From Sulfurimonas sp. HSL-3221 (GTDB lineage Bacteria; Campylobacterota; Campylobacteria; Campylobacterales; Sulfurimonadaceae), in assembly GCF_021044585.1 (NCBI RefSeq), contig NZ_CP087998.1, positions 1,240,001-1,304,000 on the forward strand: DNA of 64,000 bases, in the 5' to 3' direction. Positions 17,877-27,267 of the stretch are shown one piece after another. Position 1 is the first letter of the stretch. Every line of letters begins with the position of its first letter. The notes beneath the pieces were generated by a model. That model saw only the letters and a program-made list of their open reading frames with translations, was not told the DNA's origin and made no database searches. The position numbers were made by a program, and so were the translations under genes.

Positions 17877-18787
17877 TAGCCGCGCAGGTAGTAGCCGAAT
17901 TTGTAGCGTACCAGCGTTTTTTGCTCGGGCCGTGGGTACTTCCAATAGACCGATTCGATTGTCTCCTTGGTGACCTCGTCAAGGAGGAAGAAGCCGCTGT
18001 TGCGCACGGTGCGGAAATCGGTCATTCTGCCATCGGGGTGGAGGTAGAACTCGACGATGTTGTAGTCGTTGACACGCATGTTATTGGGGATCATCGTACT
18101 GCCGGTGGCGTTGAGCTGGGTCTGGGTGAGGCTGCGCATGATCTCCTGGTTGTCAAGCAGGTACTTCTGTTCCCCTTCGCTCAGTTTTCCGAACGCATCG
18201 CCGTAGGCCTCGCGGATATCGTCCGGGATACGGCTTTCGCGCCGGGCATTCGCTGATTTGGCGGCAGTTTTCTGTTCGACGTTCTTCTGTTTCTGTGACA
18301 GTTTGGCAAAGAGGTTTTTATGTTCCGTCGGCACCGCGGTGGCATTGGCCTCGGCCGTTTTCGGTTCGGGTGTTTTCATAAAAGGGATATAGGGCTTTTC
18401 CGGTGGCACGGGTTCCGTTTTGGCGACCCGTTTCTGCGGCTCGGCGATCTTCTTGGGGGTCGGGATCTTCTGCTGTGGTTTGACCGGCGTCGGCTGCGTG
18501 ACGGGCAGCTGCTGTTGCGGTTGCGGGAGCGGTTGGGCCTGGGGAAGTTTTTCGAGCTGCTTACCTTTGGGCATCGGCGGTATCTTCTCCGCCGGCGGGC
18601 GCTTGTTCGGGAGCGCGGCGTTTGCTTTGGCTTTCGGGCGCTCCTTGAGCGAGACCTTGATGCGGTGCTCCTGGAGTTTCGGCTCGACCGGTTCGGTGAC
18701 GAAAATGTAGCCCAGCAGCAGGAAAAGCAGCAGGATGAGCAGATGAAAGAGTACGGCAATGATGAGGGCGGCGGTACTTCGGCTCAT
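17873..18787 (-). CDS. TonB-like energy transducer
   Basis: A 304-residue protein with one N-terminal helix (about 6-34), a long Pro/Lys/Gln-rich periplasmic spacer (about 45-175) and a C-terminal TonB-like domain (about 225-304) ending [10 protein letters not shown]. It would carry proton-motive energy from an ExbBD complex to outer-membrane receptors, or act as a TonB/TolA-like linker. No exbB or exbD is adjacent. The ATG at 18787 ([10 protein letters not shown]) is chosen because it sits just before the membrane segment. A minus-strand -10 lies at 18853-18848. Confidence 0.8.
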   Translation of the reverse strand: MSRSTAALIIAVLFHLLILLLFLLLGYIFVTEPVEPKLQEHRIKVSLKERPKAKANAALPNKRPPAEKIPPMPKGKQLEKLPQAQPLPQPQQQLPVTQPTPVKPQQKIPTPKKIAEPQKRVAKTEPVPPEKPYIPFMKTPEPKTAEANATAVPTEHKNLFAKLSQKQKNVEQKTAAKSANARRESRIPDDIREAYGDAFGKLSEGEQKYLLDNQEIMRSLTQTQLNATGSTMIPNNMRVNDYNIVEFYLHPDGRMTDFRTVRNSGFFLLDEVTKETIESVYWKYPRPEQKTLVRYKFGYYLRGY

Positions 18788-18847
18788 CGGGTCGGTGTTT
18801 CCTTCCAGCCGAGGCAGGGTGTGTCGGCCAATGTGTAAAGTGGGGGA

Positions 18848-18869
18848 ATTATAACCCATTTGCTATAAT
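18848..18869. promoter_or_regulatory. Back-to-back promoters of tonB-like gene and hemL
   Basis: The plus-strand TATAAT at 18864-18869 is a -10 for hemL, giving a leader of about 58 nt. The minus-strand TATAAT, read from plus ATTATA at 18848-18853, is a -10 for the TonB-like gene. The two boxes are only 10 bases apart, so polymerases at the two promoters would compete. Confidence 0.6.
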
Positions 18870-18933
18870 GGCGGGAAAATTCAGGGGCTTTTGCGCGACA
18901 GCGCCGCGTAAGCGCCCCTTTCACGGACGGTCA

Positions 18934-20217
18934 ATGAACATTACATCCTCGATTCAGGCATTTGAAGAAGCACAGACATTGATTCCCGGCGGTGTGGATT
19001 CGCCGGTACGCGCCTTTAAAAGCGTCGGCGGAACCCCGCTCTTTATTGAAAAGGGCGAGGGCGCTCACCTCTACGATATCGACGGCAACGCCTATGTCGA
19101 TTATGTCCAGAGCTGGGGACCGCTGATCTTCGGCCACCGCGACGAAGCGATCGAGAACGCGGTCTGCGACGCGGTCCGCCATGGCCTCAGTTTCGGGGCG
19201 CCGACGCTTTCCGAGAGCGAACTGGCCAAAGAGGTCATCGGGATTTTCGAGAGCATCGACAAAGTCCGTTTCGTCTCCAGCGGGACCGAGGCGGTCATGA
19301 GCGCCATCCGCCTGGCGCGCGGCTATACCGGCAAAGACGACATCGTTAAGTTCGAGGGATGCTACCACGGTCACAGCGACGCCCTGCTGGTGCAGGCCGG
19401 TTCGGGCCTCGCGACCTTCGGCAACCCGAGCTCCCCGGGCGTCCCGGCGGACTTTACCAAGCATACCCTCCTGGCCAAATACAACGACATCGAGAGCGTG
19501 CGCAAATGCTTCGAGGATTCGGACAACATCGCCTGTATCATCATTGAGCCGATTGCCGGCAACATGGGGCTTGTCCCCGCGGACAAGGAGTTCCTGGCGG
19601 AACTGCGCCTGCTCTGCGACGCCCACGGTGCGCTGCTGATCTTCGACGAGGTGATGAGCGGTTTCCGCGCGACCCTGCACGGTGCCGAGTCCATCACGGG
19701 GACGACACCGGATATGGTGACGCTGGGCAAGGTCATCGGCGGCGGGATGCCGGTCGGCGCCTTCGGCGGCAAGGCCGAGATTATGGCGAAGCTCTCCCCG
19801 GAAGGGCCAGTGTACCAGGCGGGAACGCTCAGCGGCAACCCGGTAGCGATGGCGGCGGGGATCACCGCCGTGCGCAAACTCCGCAGCAACGCCAAGCTCT
19901 ACAGCGTGCTCGAAGCGCGTGCCAAACGCCTGATGGAGGGGTTTGCAGAAGTGGCGGACAAGCACGGTATTGCCCTGAAGACGGACGTGCGCGGTTCGAT
20001 GTTCGGCTTCTTCTTCAATGACAAACCGGTTAAGAACTTTGACGATGCGGCGGCGTCGGATCTGGAGCGTTTCGCTGCTTTCCACGCCGGCATGCTGTCG
20101 CGTGGCTTCTATTTTGCCTGTTCGCAGTTCGAGACAGGCTTTATCTGTACGCAGATCACCGACGAGATGATCGAGGCAACGATCAGCGCGGCGGATGAAG
20201 TGATGGAGGCGCTCTGA
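18934..20217 (+). CDS. hemL: Glutamate-1-semialdehyde 2,1-aminomutase
   Basis: A 427-residue PLP enzyme making 5-aminolevulinate for heme by the C5 pathway. [12 protein letters not shown] near the start, the glycine-rich [15 protein letters not shown] segment and the PLP lysine in [16 protein letters not shown] are all present. The ATG at 18934 is chosen from family length; the upstream reading would begin right at the -10. The stop overlaps the AtpZ-like start in TGATG. Confidence 0.97.
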   Translation: MNITSSIQAFEEAQTLIPGGVDSPVRAFKSVGGTPLFIEKGEGAHLYDIDGNAYVDYVQSWGPLIFGHRDEAIENAVCDAVRHGLSFGAPTLSESELAKEVIGIFESIDKVRFVSSGTEAVMSAIRLARGYTGKDDIVKFEGCYHGHSDALLVQAGSGLATFGNPSSPGVPADFTKHTLLAKYNDIESVRKCFEDSDNIACIIIEPIAGNMGLVPADKEFLAELRLLCDAHGALLIFDEVMSGFRATLHGAESITGTTPDMVTLGKVIGGGMPVGAFGGKAEIMAKLSPEGPVYQAGTLSGNPVAMAAGITAVRKLRSNAKLYSVLEARAKRLMEGFAEVADKHGIALKTDVRGSMFGFFFNDKPVKNFDDAAASDLERFAAFHAGMLSRGFYFACSQFETGFICTQITDEMIEATISAADEVMEAL

Positions 20218-20573
20218 TGGCGGACAAGCACCTGACGGGCCTGACCCCGGAGAACGGAGAACCCGAAGAGCGCAAGCCGCGCCTCAAGCCGATTGTCGAG
20301 GGGGCGGAAACGCTCTCGCTCGGTATCTCGATGGTCGTGGCCGTGCTGATCGGGGTGGCGCTCGGTATCGGTCTCAAAAAGCTGACGGGCATTACCTGGC
20401 TGCTCTGGGTCGGCGTCGTCATCGGGATCGCCGCGGCCTTCCTGAACGTCTTCAAGGCCTACTCGAAACAGTATAAAGAGTTCGAAGAGCTCTCCAAAAA
20501 TCCGCGCTACAACCCCAAAACCCTGGAAGGTGACGACGACGATGACGATGACGACGCTGCGAAGCACTATTAG
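20217..20573 (+). CDS. AtpZ/AtpI-like small membrane protein
   Basis: A 118-residue protein with two helices (about 36-55 and 60-80), matching the AtpZ/AtpI family that accompanies F-type ATP synthases (proposed assembly factor or divalent-cation channel). The tail carries eight consecutive Asp residues. The start overlaps the hemL stop. No atp genes are in the window. The DNA of the Asp tract also serves as the start of the next gene in a different frame. Confidence 0.75.
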   Translation: MADKHLTGLTPENGEPEERKPRLKPIVEGAETLSLGISMVVAVLIGVALGIGLKKLTGITWLLWVGVVIGIAAAFLNVFKAYSKQYKEFEELSKNPRYNPKTLEGDDDDDDDDAAKHY

Positions 20574-21069
20574 TCCTTTCCTCGCCGTTCATATCCTTCT
20601 GTACGGCCTGCTCGCCGTCTCCAAGGCGGCCTTCCTCAATGCCCAGATCGCGTTCGTTTCCGCGTTTTTGATCCTGCTGGGTTCGCTTTACAGCTACCGC
20701 AAACTCGTGCAGCGCAACCTCGAAAACGAGACGGCAGTGCACCAGGATGATCTCGTCGAGAAGATCGACGACCCTTATGACCTTTACAGCGAAAGCGAAG
20801 AGGAGTTTGAGGAGGAGAAGCCGCTCAAGGATGTCATTAAGGAGGAGAAGGCGCGACTGAAGGCGAGCAAGGCGACCGTGCGCAACGTCTCCAAATCGAC
20901 GCCGGCACTGCTCTCCGTTTACCGCCTCGTACCGTACGGCATTCTGGTCCTCGGGTTTATCGCCCTTAAAAACAACAATATGCTTTCACTCTGGTATTTC
21001 CTACCGGGACTGGCAGCGGGGATCGTGGCGGGGTTTTTGAGCGGCAAGGCGCTTTTTGCCTCCCGCTGA
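20542..21069 (+). CDS. Membrane protein of unknown function
   Basis: A 175-residue protein with two N-terminal helices, a very acidic and charged cytosolic middle (Glu-rich, about 65-110), and two C-terminal helices. I do not recognise the family. The ATG at 20542 follows GGAAGG at 20525-20530; an ATG at 20548 and a GTG at 20530 are alternatives. It overlaps the end of the AtpZ-like gene by 32 bases and probably belongs to the hemL transcript. Confidence 0.75.
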   Translation: MTMTTLRSTISPFLAVHILLYGLLAVSKAAFLNAQIAFVSAFLILLGSLYSYRKLVQRNLENETAVHQDDLVEKIDDPYDLYSESEEEFEEEKPLKDVIKEEKARLKASKATVRNVSKSTPALLSVYRLVPYGILVLGFIALKNNNMLSLWYFLPGLAAGIVAGFLSGKALFASR

Positions 21070-21077
21070 TTGACCGT

Positions 21078-21764
21078 CTACTGGTTAATAATGGGGATGT
21101 TGACCGTGACGGATTTCTTGCCCACCTCGCAGAAGAGGTGGTTCTTCTTACACATCTGTTCAATCGCCGACTTGTAGACTTCGTCAAAAACGTTTCCGCT
21201 CACCTTGAGGGAGAAGAAGGTGTACTTTTTCTCCTCATAGAGGATGTACTCCCCGATACGGAAGGCGAGTTTCGTCGTGATCGTTTCACTGCCGCCGAAG
21301 GATTCGTACATCTTGTTGAGCAGGCGGATGAACTGGTCGGTGTTGAGACGCGTTTCGGGCATCGTCGGGTCCAGGTCCTTGTGGAAGGCCGACTTGTTTC
21401 CGATGGAGTTCGTCGCGATGCAGAGGTCGATGAGCGAGTAGATGTTGACCAGCTCGCCTTCGATCTCCGGACGTGAGAACTGGAAAGAGGGGGTCTGGAA
21501 AAAGCGGATACCGATCTCCTCTTCGTTGACGTACCCGACCATGATCCCGAAGATTTTAAAGCGGCCGTACTCCAGCTCCATAAAGGTCGTTTTAAACCCG
21601 AAAGAGGGGCTGGCGTAGGTCGTGGCAAGTTCAAAAAGCGTCAGACGGTCGACGGCACCGAGCAGGTACTGTCCCTCCGCATTGACGGAGAGGACCTTGC
21701 CTGAGGCGCTGAAGAGAATATAGGGGTTGAAATCGTATTCGATCCACTGCTGTTCGAAGGTCAT
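21078..21764 (-). CDS. Conserved hypothetical protein next to rpoD, PAS-like N terminus
   Basis: A 228-residue soluble protein. Residues about 8-110 (YDFNPYILFSASGKVLSVN and following) resemble a PAS sensor fold by pattern; the C-terminal half is mixed alpha/beta without a motif I know. The ATG at 21764 shares its A with the rpoD stop (TAATG), so its translation is coupled to the housekeeping sigma factor. A role in modulating transcription is only suggested by this coupling. Confidence 0.7.
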   Translation of the reverse strand: MTFEQQWIEYDFNPYILFSASGKVLSVNAEGQYLLGAVDRLTLFELATTYASPSFGFKTTFMELEYGRFKIFGIMVGYVNEEEIGIRFFQTPSFQFSRPEIEGELVNIYSLIDLCIATNSIGNKSAFHKDLDPTMPETRLNTDQFIRLLNKMYESFGGSETITTKLAFRIGEYILYEEKKYTFFSLKVSGNVFDEVYKSAIEQMCKKNHLFCEVGKKSVTVNIPIINQ

Positions 21765-23623
21765 TATTCCTCGATATAGTTCTTGAGTTTGCGGCCGACT
21801 TTAGGGTGCTTGAGCTTTTTGATCGCGCTGCTTTCGATTTGGCGGACGCGTTCGCGGGTGACATTGAGCTCTTTGCCGATCTCTTCAAGGGTACGGTCAC
21901 TTTCGTCGTCCATGATCCCGAAGCGCATCTTGATAACGGCTTTTTCGCGCTCGTTGAGTTGCTCGAGCACACCTTCGATCTGAACCTTGAGGTCGTCTTT
22001 GAGGATCGCGTCGGAAGGCGAGAGGGAGGTGCGGTCCTCGATAAAGTCGCCGAAACGGCCGTCTTCTTCGCTACCGATCGGTGCCTCGAGGGAGATCGGC
22101 TCTTTGGTGATCTTGATGACGTTCTTGACCTTCTCGACGGAGAGGCCGACCTCTTCGGCGATCGTCTCGACATCGGGCTCTTTGCCGTTCTCCTGCAGGT
22201 ATTTGCGCATGATCTTGTTGATACGGTTGATCGTCTCGATCATGTGGATCGGGATACGGATCGTACGCGCCTGGTCGGCGATGGCGCGGCTGATCGCCTG
22301 CCGGATCCACCAGGTAGCATAGGTGGAGAACTTGTACCCTTTCTGGTACTCGAACTTGTCGACGGCTTTCATCAGACCGATGTTCCCCTCCTGGATCAGG
22401 TCGAGGAAGGGGAGGCCGCGGTTGGTATAGCGCTTGGCGATGGAGACGACGAGACGGAGGTTTGATTTCGCCATCCGCGTCTTGGCCGTCTCGGAGATCG
22501 CCTTACCGCGCTTGATCTGCTCGAGGATGTCCGAGAGCTTTTCCGGTTCCATATTAAAGCCGCCCTTGGAGGCCTCTTTGGTCTGGATCAGCTTCTTGAT
22601 CTCCATATAGGTGCCGACCATGGTCGCTTCGGGGACCCGTGCCGCGATATCCTCTTTGGAGAGCTCTGTAATGTTATCGAGGATCTCTCTGTGGTTCTTG
22701 CGGAGCAGATCGTTGAAGAGCGGAAGCTTGTACTCGAGGCGCTTGAGCTCTTTTTCAAACCCTTCGTCGCTCTTGAGGGAGGTCTCCATCGATTTGACGA
22801 GCTCGTTGATCAGCTTGGACGTCGGTCCGAGGTCAAGCAGCTTCTCTTTGAGAATCTTCTTTTTGAAGCTTGCCGTCAGGAAGAAGTGGACGATCTCTTC
22901 GTTCATGTCGCCGTTCTCGACGCCTTCAGGCAGTTTTTCGGAGGCTTTCTGCCACTCTTTTTTCGCTTTTTCGAGGGCCTTGAAGCTGCTGACGACGAGA
23001 TCGACGCGCTTTTTATCTTTCGCGCTGACCTTCTTTTCGCCGCCCTCATCGTCATCGCTGTCATTGTCGTCGTCGCCGTCGCCGTCGTCTTTTTCGTCTT
23101 CAAAGCTTTTGAAGAGCTCTTTGACACGGCGTTCGCGATTGATGAGCGGTTCTTTATAGTCAAGGATGAAGTCGATCAGGTAGGGGACGGAACAGATCGC
23201 GTCGATAATGATGCTCTCACCGAATTCGATCTTTTTCGAGATCTCGATCTCCTCCTCTTTGGTCAGGAGCGGGATCTGTCCCATTTCGCGCAGGTACATC
23301 CGTACCGGCGAATCGGAGCGGGACCACTCCATCAGCTCGTGCTGCTTGAGGATGTCGAACTCCTCGCCGCTGGCGTTTTCGATCAGTTTGCGCTGAGCAT
23401 CGCGCCGCGCTTCGGCTTCCTGCTCGTTCATGAGCTTGGCGTGCTCCGAAGCGGTATAGAGGCAGCGTTTGTTCTTTTCGGCAAGTTTCAGGATGCTTTT
23501 TGCCTGGGCGGATGTCGGATTCTTCTCAAAAAGCTCCGCGATCGTTTCGTAGGTGATACAATTCTCGGATTGGTGTTCGACAAAAAGGGTTTCAAGGGCT
23601 TTATTGAGTTCTTTTGCGGTCAT
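21764..23623 (-). CDS. rpoD: RNA polymerase sigma factor RpoD (sigma70)
   Basis: A 619-residue primary sigma factor. Region 1.1 lies at the N terminus, region 1.2 around [16 protein letters not shown], and region 2 includes [16 protein letters not shown]. Region 4 ends with [20 protein letters not shown]. The non-conserved region holds an insert of Asp-rich sequence (about 178-205). The ATG at 23623 has AGGAGC upstream; a longer reading to 23680 lacks a ribosome-binding site. A minus-strand TATAAT at 23728-23723 gives a leader of about 90 nt. Confidence 0.97.
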   Translation of the reverse strand: MTAKELNKALETLFVEHQSENCITYETIAELFEKNPTSAQAKSILKLAEKNKRCLYTASEHAKLMNEQEAEARRDAQRKLIENASGEEFDILKQHELMEWSRSDSPVRMYLREMGQIPLLTKEEEIEISKKIEFGESIIIDAICSVPYLIDFILDYKEPLINRERRVKELFKSFEDEKDDGDGDDDNDSDDDEGGEKKVSAKDKKRVDLVVSSFKALEKAKKEWQKASEKLPEGVENGDMNEEIVHFFLTASFKKKILKEKLLDLGPTSKLINELVKSMETSLKSDEGFEKELKRLEYKLPLFNDLLRKNHREILDNITELSKEDIAARVPEATMVGTYMEIKKLIQTKEASKGGFNMEPEKLSDILEQIKRGKAISETAKTRMAKSNLRLVVSIAKRYTNRGLPFLDLIQEGNIGLMKAVDKFEYQKGYKFSTYATWWIRQAISRAIADQARTIRIPIHMIETINRINKIMRKYLQENGKEPDVETIAEEVGLSVEKVKNVIKITKEPISLEAPIGSEEDGRFGDFIEDRTSLSPSDAILKDDLKVQIEGVLEQLNEREKAVIKMRFGIMDDESDRTLEEIGKELNVTRERVRQIESSAIKKLKHPKVGRKLKNYIEE

Positions 23624-23867
23624 CGGGTGAAAAGCTCCTGGAATAAGTAATATTGGGGCGTATCGGCTTATCCCCTCCATCGGGGTGGGCCAGGCCTCGT
23701 GGGTTTTTTGAGTTAAGTGGGGATTATACTTTATGATGGCTTAGTCTTTGCTTTCCTTCATGGAAACGGAAAGAAATAAAGGATACATATTATTTAATAT
23801 ATCCCGTCATTCAACCCCCTTTGAGGGATTTTGGATATAATCGCACCAAAAAACTGCAGGATCTTCT
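23624..23867. promoter_or_regulatory. Divergent rpoD / leuD promoter region
   Basis: A 244-base gap. The minus-strand TATAAT at 23728-23723 serves rpoD. The plus-strand TATAAT at 23836-23841 serves leuD, with a leader near 20 nt. An AT-rich dyad TATTA-TT-TAATA lies around 23789-23800 upstream of the leuD promoter and could be an UP element or operator. No leader peptide rich in Leu codons was seen before leuD. Confidence 0.6.
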
Positions 23868-24374
23868 ATGAGCACACTCGAAGGAAAAGTCTGGCGGTTC
23901 GGTCAGGATATCGATACGGACCTGATCATCGCCGCACGCTATCTTAATACTTCCGATCCCAAGGAACTCGCGAAGCATGTAATGGAGGACGCCGATCCCG
24001 ATTTCGTTTCGAAAATGGCACCGGGCGACATTATCGTCGCCGGCAACAACTTCGGCTGCGGTTCGTCACGCGAACATGCCCCGATCGCCCTGAAAGCCGC
24101 CGGGATCGCCGCAGTGATTGCCCCGACATTTGCCCGCATCTTCTACCGCAACGCCTTTAATATGGGACTGCCGATCTTCGAACTCGAAGAGAGCGCCGAG
24201 ATTGCCGAAGGCGATATCGTCTCCGTCGACATGGACAAAGGGACTGTCACGGACAAGACGACCGGCAAGAGCTACGCCTTTACGCCGATCCCGCCGTTTA
24301 TGCAGGAGCTGCTCTCCGCCGGCGGCCTGATGAATTATGCCGAAGAAGAGATCAAAGCAGGAGGAAAAGCATGA
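23868..24374 (+). CDS. leuD: 3-isopropylmalate dehydratase small subunit
   Basis: A 168-residue swivel-domain subunit of isopropylmalate isomerase (leucine biosynthesis), partner of Leu[19 protein letters not shown] is the substrate-binding signature. The short length is the archaeal-like/LeuD2 type common in this phylum. leuC is not in the window. It is coupled to leuB by ATGA overlap. Confidence 0.95.
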   Translation: MSTLEGKVWRFGQDIDTDLIIAARYLNTSDPKELAKHVMEDADPDFVSKMAPGDIIVAGNNFGCGSSREHAPIALKAAGIAAVIAPTFARIFYRNAFNMGLPIFELEESAEIAEGDIVSVDMDKGTVTDKTTGKSYAFTPIPPFMQELLSAGGLMNYAEEEIKAGGKA

Positions 24375-25441
24375 AAACCTATAACATTGCCCTGATCAAG
24401 GGGGACGGGATCGGTCCCGAGATCATCGACGAAGCGGTCAAGGTGCTCGATGCCGTTGCCGCCCGGTTCGATTTTTCCATGCGTTATGAAGAGGTCCTGA
24501 TGGGCGGAAGCGCCTACGACGTCACCGGCGATCCGCTGCCCCAGGAGACGATCAACGTCTCCTTGAATGCCGACGCGGTCCTTTTCGGCGCCATCGGCGG
24601 TGAGAAGTGGGACAACCTGCCGCGCGAAAAGCGTCCGGAGAGCGGCTTGCTGCGTTTCCGCAAAGAGCTCGGCGTTTTCGCCAACCTCCGCCCGGCCGTC
24701 GTCTATGACGAACTGGTCAACGCCAGCTCCCTCAAGCCCGAAGTCGTCAAAGGCGTCGACCTGATGGTCGTGCGTGAACTGATCGGCGGTATCTATTTCG
24801 GCGAACCCAAAGGTTGGGAAGGGGACAAGGCATACAACACGATGGTCTATACGAAGCCGGAGGTTGTGCGCATCGCCCACACGGCGTTCAAGATTGCGAT
24901 GGAACGCGGCAAAAAGGTCTGTTCCGTCGACAAGGCAAACGTCCTCGACGTCTCCCAGATGTGGCGCGAGACCGTCGAAGAGGTCGCCAAAGAGTACCCG
25001 GAAGTCTCCCTGTCGCATATGTACGTCGATAATGCCGCGATGCAGCTGATCCGCGACCCGAAACAGTTTGACGTCATCCTGACGGGGAACATTTTCGGCG
25101 ACATCCTCAGCGACGAGGCGAGCATGCTCTCGGGCTCCATCGGGCTGCTCCCCTCTGCCTCCGTCGGCGCGAAGATCGGCGTGTACGAGCCGATCCACGG
25201 TTCGGCACCGGACATCGCGGGGCAGGGGATCGCCAACCCGATCGCGACGATCGCCAGCGCGTCGATGATGCTCCGCTTCGCCCTGGGCGAAAACGAGGCG
25301 GCGGACCGTATCGACGCGGCCATCAAGCATGCCCTCAAAGACGGCTACCGTACGCGCGACCTCGCCAACTACGATGCCAAAGAGCTCTGCTCCACCAGTG
25401 AAATGGGTGACATCATCGCCAACTACGCGGCCAAAGAATGA
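24371..25441 (+). CDS. leuB: 3-isopropylmalate dehydrogenase
   Basis: A 356-residue NAD-dependent dehydrogenase of leucine biosynthesis. GDGIGPEII at the start, [13 protein letters not shown], and the metal/NAD segment [15 protein letters not shown] with [14 protein letters not shown] are diagnostic. Starts and ends with 4-base ATGA overlaps to leuD and purU. Confidence 0.97.
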   Translation: MKTYNIALIKGDGIGPEIIDEAVKVLDAVAARFDFSMRYEEVLMGGSAYDVTGDPLPQETINVSLNADAVLFGAIGGEKWDNLPREKRPESGLLRFRKELGVFANLRPAVVYDELVNASSLKPEVVKGVDLMVVRELIGGIYFGEPKGWEGDKAYNTMVYTKPEVVRIAHTAFKIAMERGKKVCSVDKANVLDVSQMWRETVEEVAKEYPEVSLSHMYVDNAAMQLIRDPKQFDVILTGNIFGDILSDEASMLSGSIGLLPSASVGAKIGVYEPIHGSAPDIAGQGIANPIATIASASMMLRFALGENEAADRIDAAIKHALKDGYRTRDLANYDAKELCSTSEMGDIIANYAAKE

Positions 25442-26274
25442 AAGAGTACCGGGTACTGATCGATTGTCGTGACGAAAAAGGGCTCGTCTATAAAGTCTCG
25501 AGCATCTTTTTCAAGTACGACCTGAACATCCTCTCCAACAGCGAGTTCGTCGACAGCGAAACGAACCTCTTCTTTATGCGCAGCGTCGTCAGCGGCTTCA
25601 TCGACGGCAACGACCTGGAGAAGGAACTGCGCGCCGTGCTGCCGGAAAAGGCGAACCTGCGTATCGTCTCCCCGGAGAAGAAGAACATCGTTTTGATGGT
25701 CACAAAGGAGTCCCACGCCCTGGGGGACCTGCTGATCCGCTACGAGGCCGGCGAACTCGACGCCAACATCCTCGGCGTCGTTTCCAACTACGACCTGCTT
25801 GAACCGCTGATCGAGAAGTTCGGCATTCCTTTCTATACGGTGTCGCACGAGGGGCTCAGCCGCGACGATCACGAACAGAAGGTGCTCGAGTGCCTGGCCG
25901 CTTTCGGCGAGATCGACTATATCGTCCTGGCGAAATACATGCGTATCCTCACCCCGAATTTCGTCGAGGCCTACGCCAACAAGATCCTCAACATCCACCA
26001 CTCTTTCCTGCCGGCGTTTATCGGGGCAAACCCCTACAAACAGGCGTATGAGCGCGGGGTGAAGATCATCGGAGCGACGGCGCACTTCGTCAACAACGAC
26101 CTCGACGAAGGGCCGATCATCTCCCAGGACGTCAAGCATGTCGACCATGCCCACAACTGGCAGGAGATGCAGCGTCTCGGACGCGATATCGAGAAGATCG
26201 TCCTCTCCCGGGCCGTACGCCTGGCCCTCGAGGACCGCATCTTCGTTTACGGGAACAGGACCGTTATTTTTTAA
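25438..26274 (+). CDS. purU: Formyltetrahydrofolate deformylase
   Basis: A 278-residue enzyme releasing formate from 10-formyl-THF, balancing one-carbon units. An N-terminal ACT-like domain (about 1-80) precedes a formyltransferase-like domain with [10 protein letters not shown], the catalytic-site segment [10 protein letters not shown], and [17 protein letters not shown]. Its start overlaps leuB in ATGA. A dispersed repeat follows within about 15 bases. Confidence 0.95.
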   Translation: MKEYRVLIDCRDEKGLVYKVSSIFFKYDLNILSNSEFVDSETNLFFMRSVVSGFIDGNDLEKELRAVLPEKANLRIVSPEKKNIVLMVTKESHALGDLLIRYEAGELDANILGVVSNYDLLEPLIEKFGIPFYTVSHEGLSRDDHEQKVLECLAAFGEIDYIVLAKYMRILTPNFVEAYANKILNIHHSFLPAFIGANPYKQAYERGVKIIGATAHFVNNDLDEGPIISQDVKHVDHAHNWQEMQRLGRDIEKIVLSRAVRLALEDRIFVYGNRTVIF

Positions 26275-26287
26275 CTAAACGCCAAAT

Positions 26288-26374
26288 GAACAAAGTCCAT
26301 TTGTCTACGCTGCCGCTAAGGCACGTTGTCCTCGCTTTGCTGCGGAATTCCGCTTTGCTGCATCGGCAGTAGGC
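26288..26374 (+). repeat. Dispersed intergenic repeat, copy 1
   Basis: Fills the purU-trmL gap. The core (26304-26373) is bounded by CTACGCTGCCG and CGGCAGTAG, near-inverted ends, and contains TGTCCTCGCT, GCGGAATTCCGCT and GCATCGGC. The reverse complement of 59902-60020 carries the same order of blocks with about 20 extra bases. A small CAAAG/TTTG stem precedes the core in both. Not coding in any convincing frame. Confidence 0.75.
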
Positions 26375-26403
26375 CCACGCGCTTTGCGCTTTTAAAGGCA
26401 CTC

Positions 26404-26874
26404 ATGTTTAACATCGTTCTTGTCCATCCGCAGATCCCCAACAACACCGGCGCCATCGGGCGCCTCTGCGTCAACACGGGTGCCACGCTGCACCTGATCG
26501 AGCCGCTGGGATTCGATATCAGCGAAAAGGCGGTCCGGCGGGCGGGGCTGGATTACTGGCACAAGATCGACCTGCATGTCTGGGAGAGCCTGGAGGCGTT
26601 TACCGCAGCGCACCCCGATGCCGCGCGGTACCACCTGGCGACGACCAAGACGGAGCAGCCCTATTTCGAGCATACCTTCCGGGAAGGGGACTACCTCTTT
26701 TTCGGCAGCGAGACCGCCGGGATCCCCGCCGAGCTTCTCAACGCGCATCCGGAAGCCTGCATGACAATCCCCATGACGCGGGAGGGGCGCAGCCTCAACC
26801 TGGCGATCAGCTGTGGGATTATCCTCTATAAGGCGATTGAACAGAACTTTGAGACCTATAAGGAGATGATGTGA
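26404..26874 (+). CDS. trmL: tRNA (cytidine(34)-2'-O)-methyltransferase
   Basis: A 156-residue SPOUT methyltransferase acting on the wobble position of leucine tRNAs. MFNIVLVHPQIPNNTGAIGR at the start, FGSETAGIP and the knot segment MTIPMTREGRSLNLA are characteristic. The ATG at 26404 is chosen; longer readings run into the repeat. The stop overlaps the GTG of a 52-residue gene. Confidence 0.95.
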   Translation: MFNIVLVHPQIPNNTGAIGRLCVNTGATLHLIEPLGFDISEKAVRRAGLDYWHKIDLHVWESLEAFTAAHPDAARYHLATTKTEQPYFEHTFREGDYLFFGSETAGIPAELLNAHPEACMTIPMTREGRSLNLAISCGIILYKAIEQNFETYKEMM

Positions 26875-27029
26875 ACGGGGTAATCGATACGATCATGCTG
26901 ATCCTCTTTGTGCTTTTCATGTTTATGATTTTCGGCGGTTACCATCGCCAGAAATTCGAAGAGCGCGAAAAAGAGGAGAAACGCAAAGAGGCGGAGGAGG
27001 AATCCGCTTCATCAGACACAAAGGCCTAG
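26871..27029 (+). CDS. 52-residue single-helix membrane protein
   Basis: A short gene starting at GTG 26871, which overlaps the trmL stop (GTGA). It encodes one hydrophobic helix (about 6-22, rich in Ile/Leu/Phe/Met) and a highly charged Glu/Lys-rich cytosolic tail. The 4-base overlap, shared strand and membrane-then-charged layout favour a real small protein. No family recognised. Confidence 0.6.
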   Translation: MNGVIDTIMLILFVLFMFMIFGGYHRQKFEEREKEEKRKEAEEESASSDTKA

Positions 27030-27031
27030 GC

Positions 27032-27115
27032 TCAGAGCAGCCTGTCGGCCAATCTTTCCAGAGAGTGTTCAAACTTCTCAAACCATGATTCCGCTTTTCT
27101 GATCATCTGTGCCAT
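27032..27115 (-). CDS. Candidate 27-residue amphipathic microprotein
   Basis: ATG at 27115 to TGA at 27032 encodes 27 residues starting MAQMIRKAESWFEKFEHSLE, with hydrophobic residues spaced as in an amphipathic helix. GGGAG lies 5 bases before the ATG, inside GGGAGCTCCC. A minus-strand TACAAT (27151-27146) could be its -10. It is divergent from the S24 repressor gene, a position where cro-like genes, leader peptides or toxins occur. Coding status is unproven. Confidence 0.35.
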   Translation of the reverse strand: MAQMIRKAESWFEKFEHSLERLADRLL

Positions 27116-27145
27116 GGGAGCTCCCTTTGTCATTTAATTTGACCT

Positions 27146-27238
27146 ATTGTAGGACTGCATGACATCTTTCTTTTTAAATATTGCAATTTGACATATAATT
27201 TTGCTACGATCTTACATCGCTATACTATTATGCTATAC
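27146..27238. promoter_or_regulatory. S24 repressor promoter and repeated heptamer
   Basis: Plus-strand TTGACA (27188-27193), TATAAT (27194-27199) and TATACT (27221-27226) offer alternative promoter elements for the repressor gene. GCTATAC occurs twice in direct orientation (27219-27225 and 27232-27238), 13 bases apart, right before the gene. AATTTGAC also occurs twice (27137-27144 and 27186-27192 region). The heptamers are candidate autoregulatory operator sites. Confidence 0.45.
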
Positions 27239-27267
27239 AAAACAACGCGTAAAAGAAGGAGCTGAAG

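Noticed and set aside
20531-20552. GAC/GAT tract considered as a microsatellite or CRISPR-like repeat
   Set aside because: It codes for the acidic tail of the AtpZ-like protein and has no spacer structure.
26326-26403. N-terminal extension of trmL through the repeat
   Set aside because: The added Cys-rich residues are a translation of the dispersed repeat; TrmL begins at the ATG at 26404.
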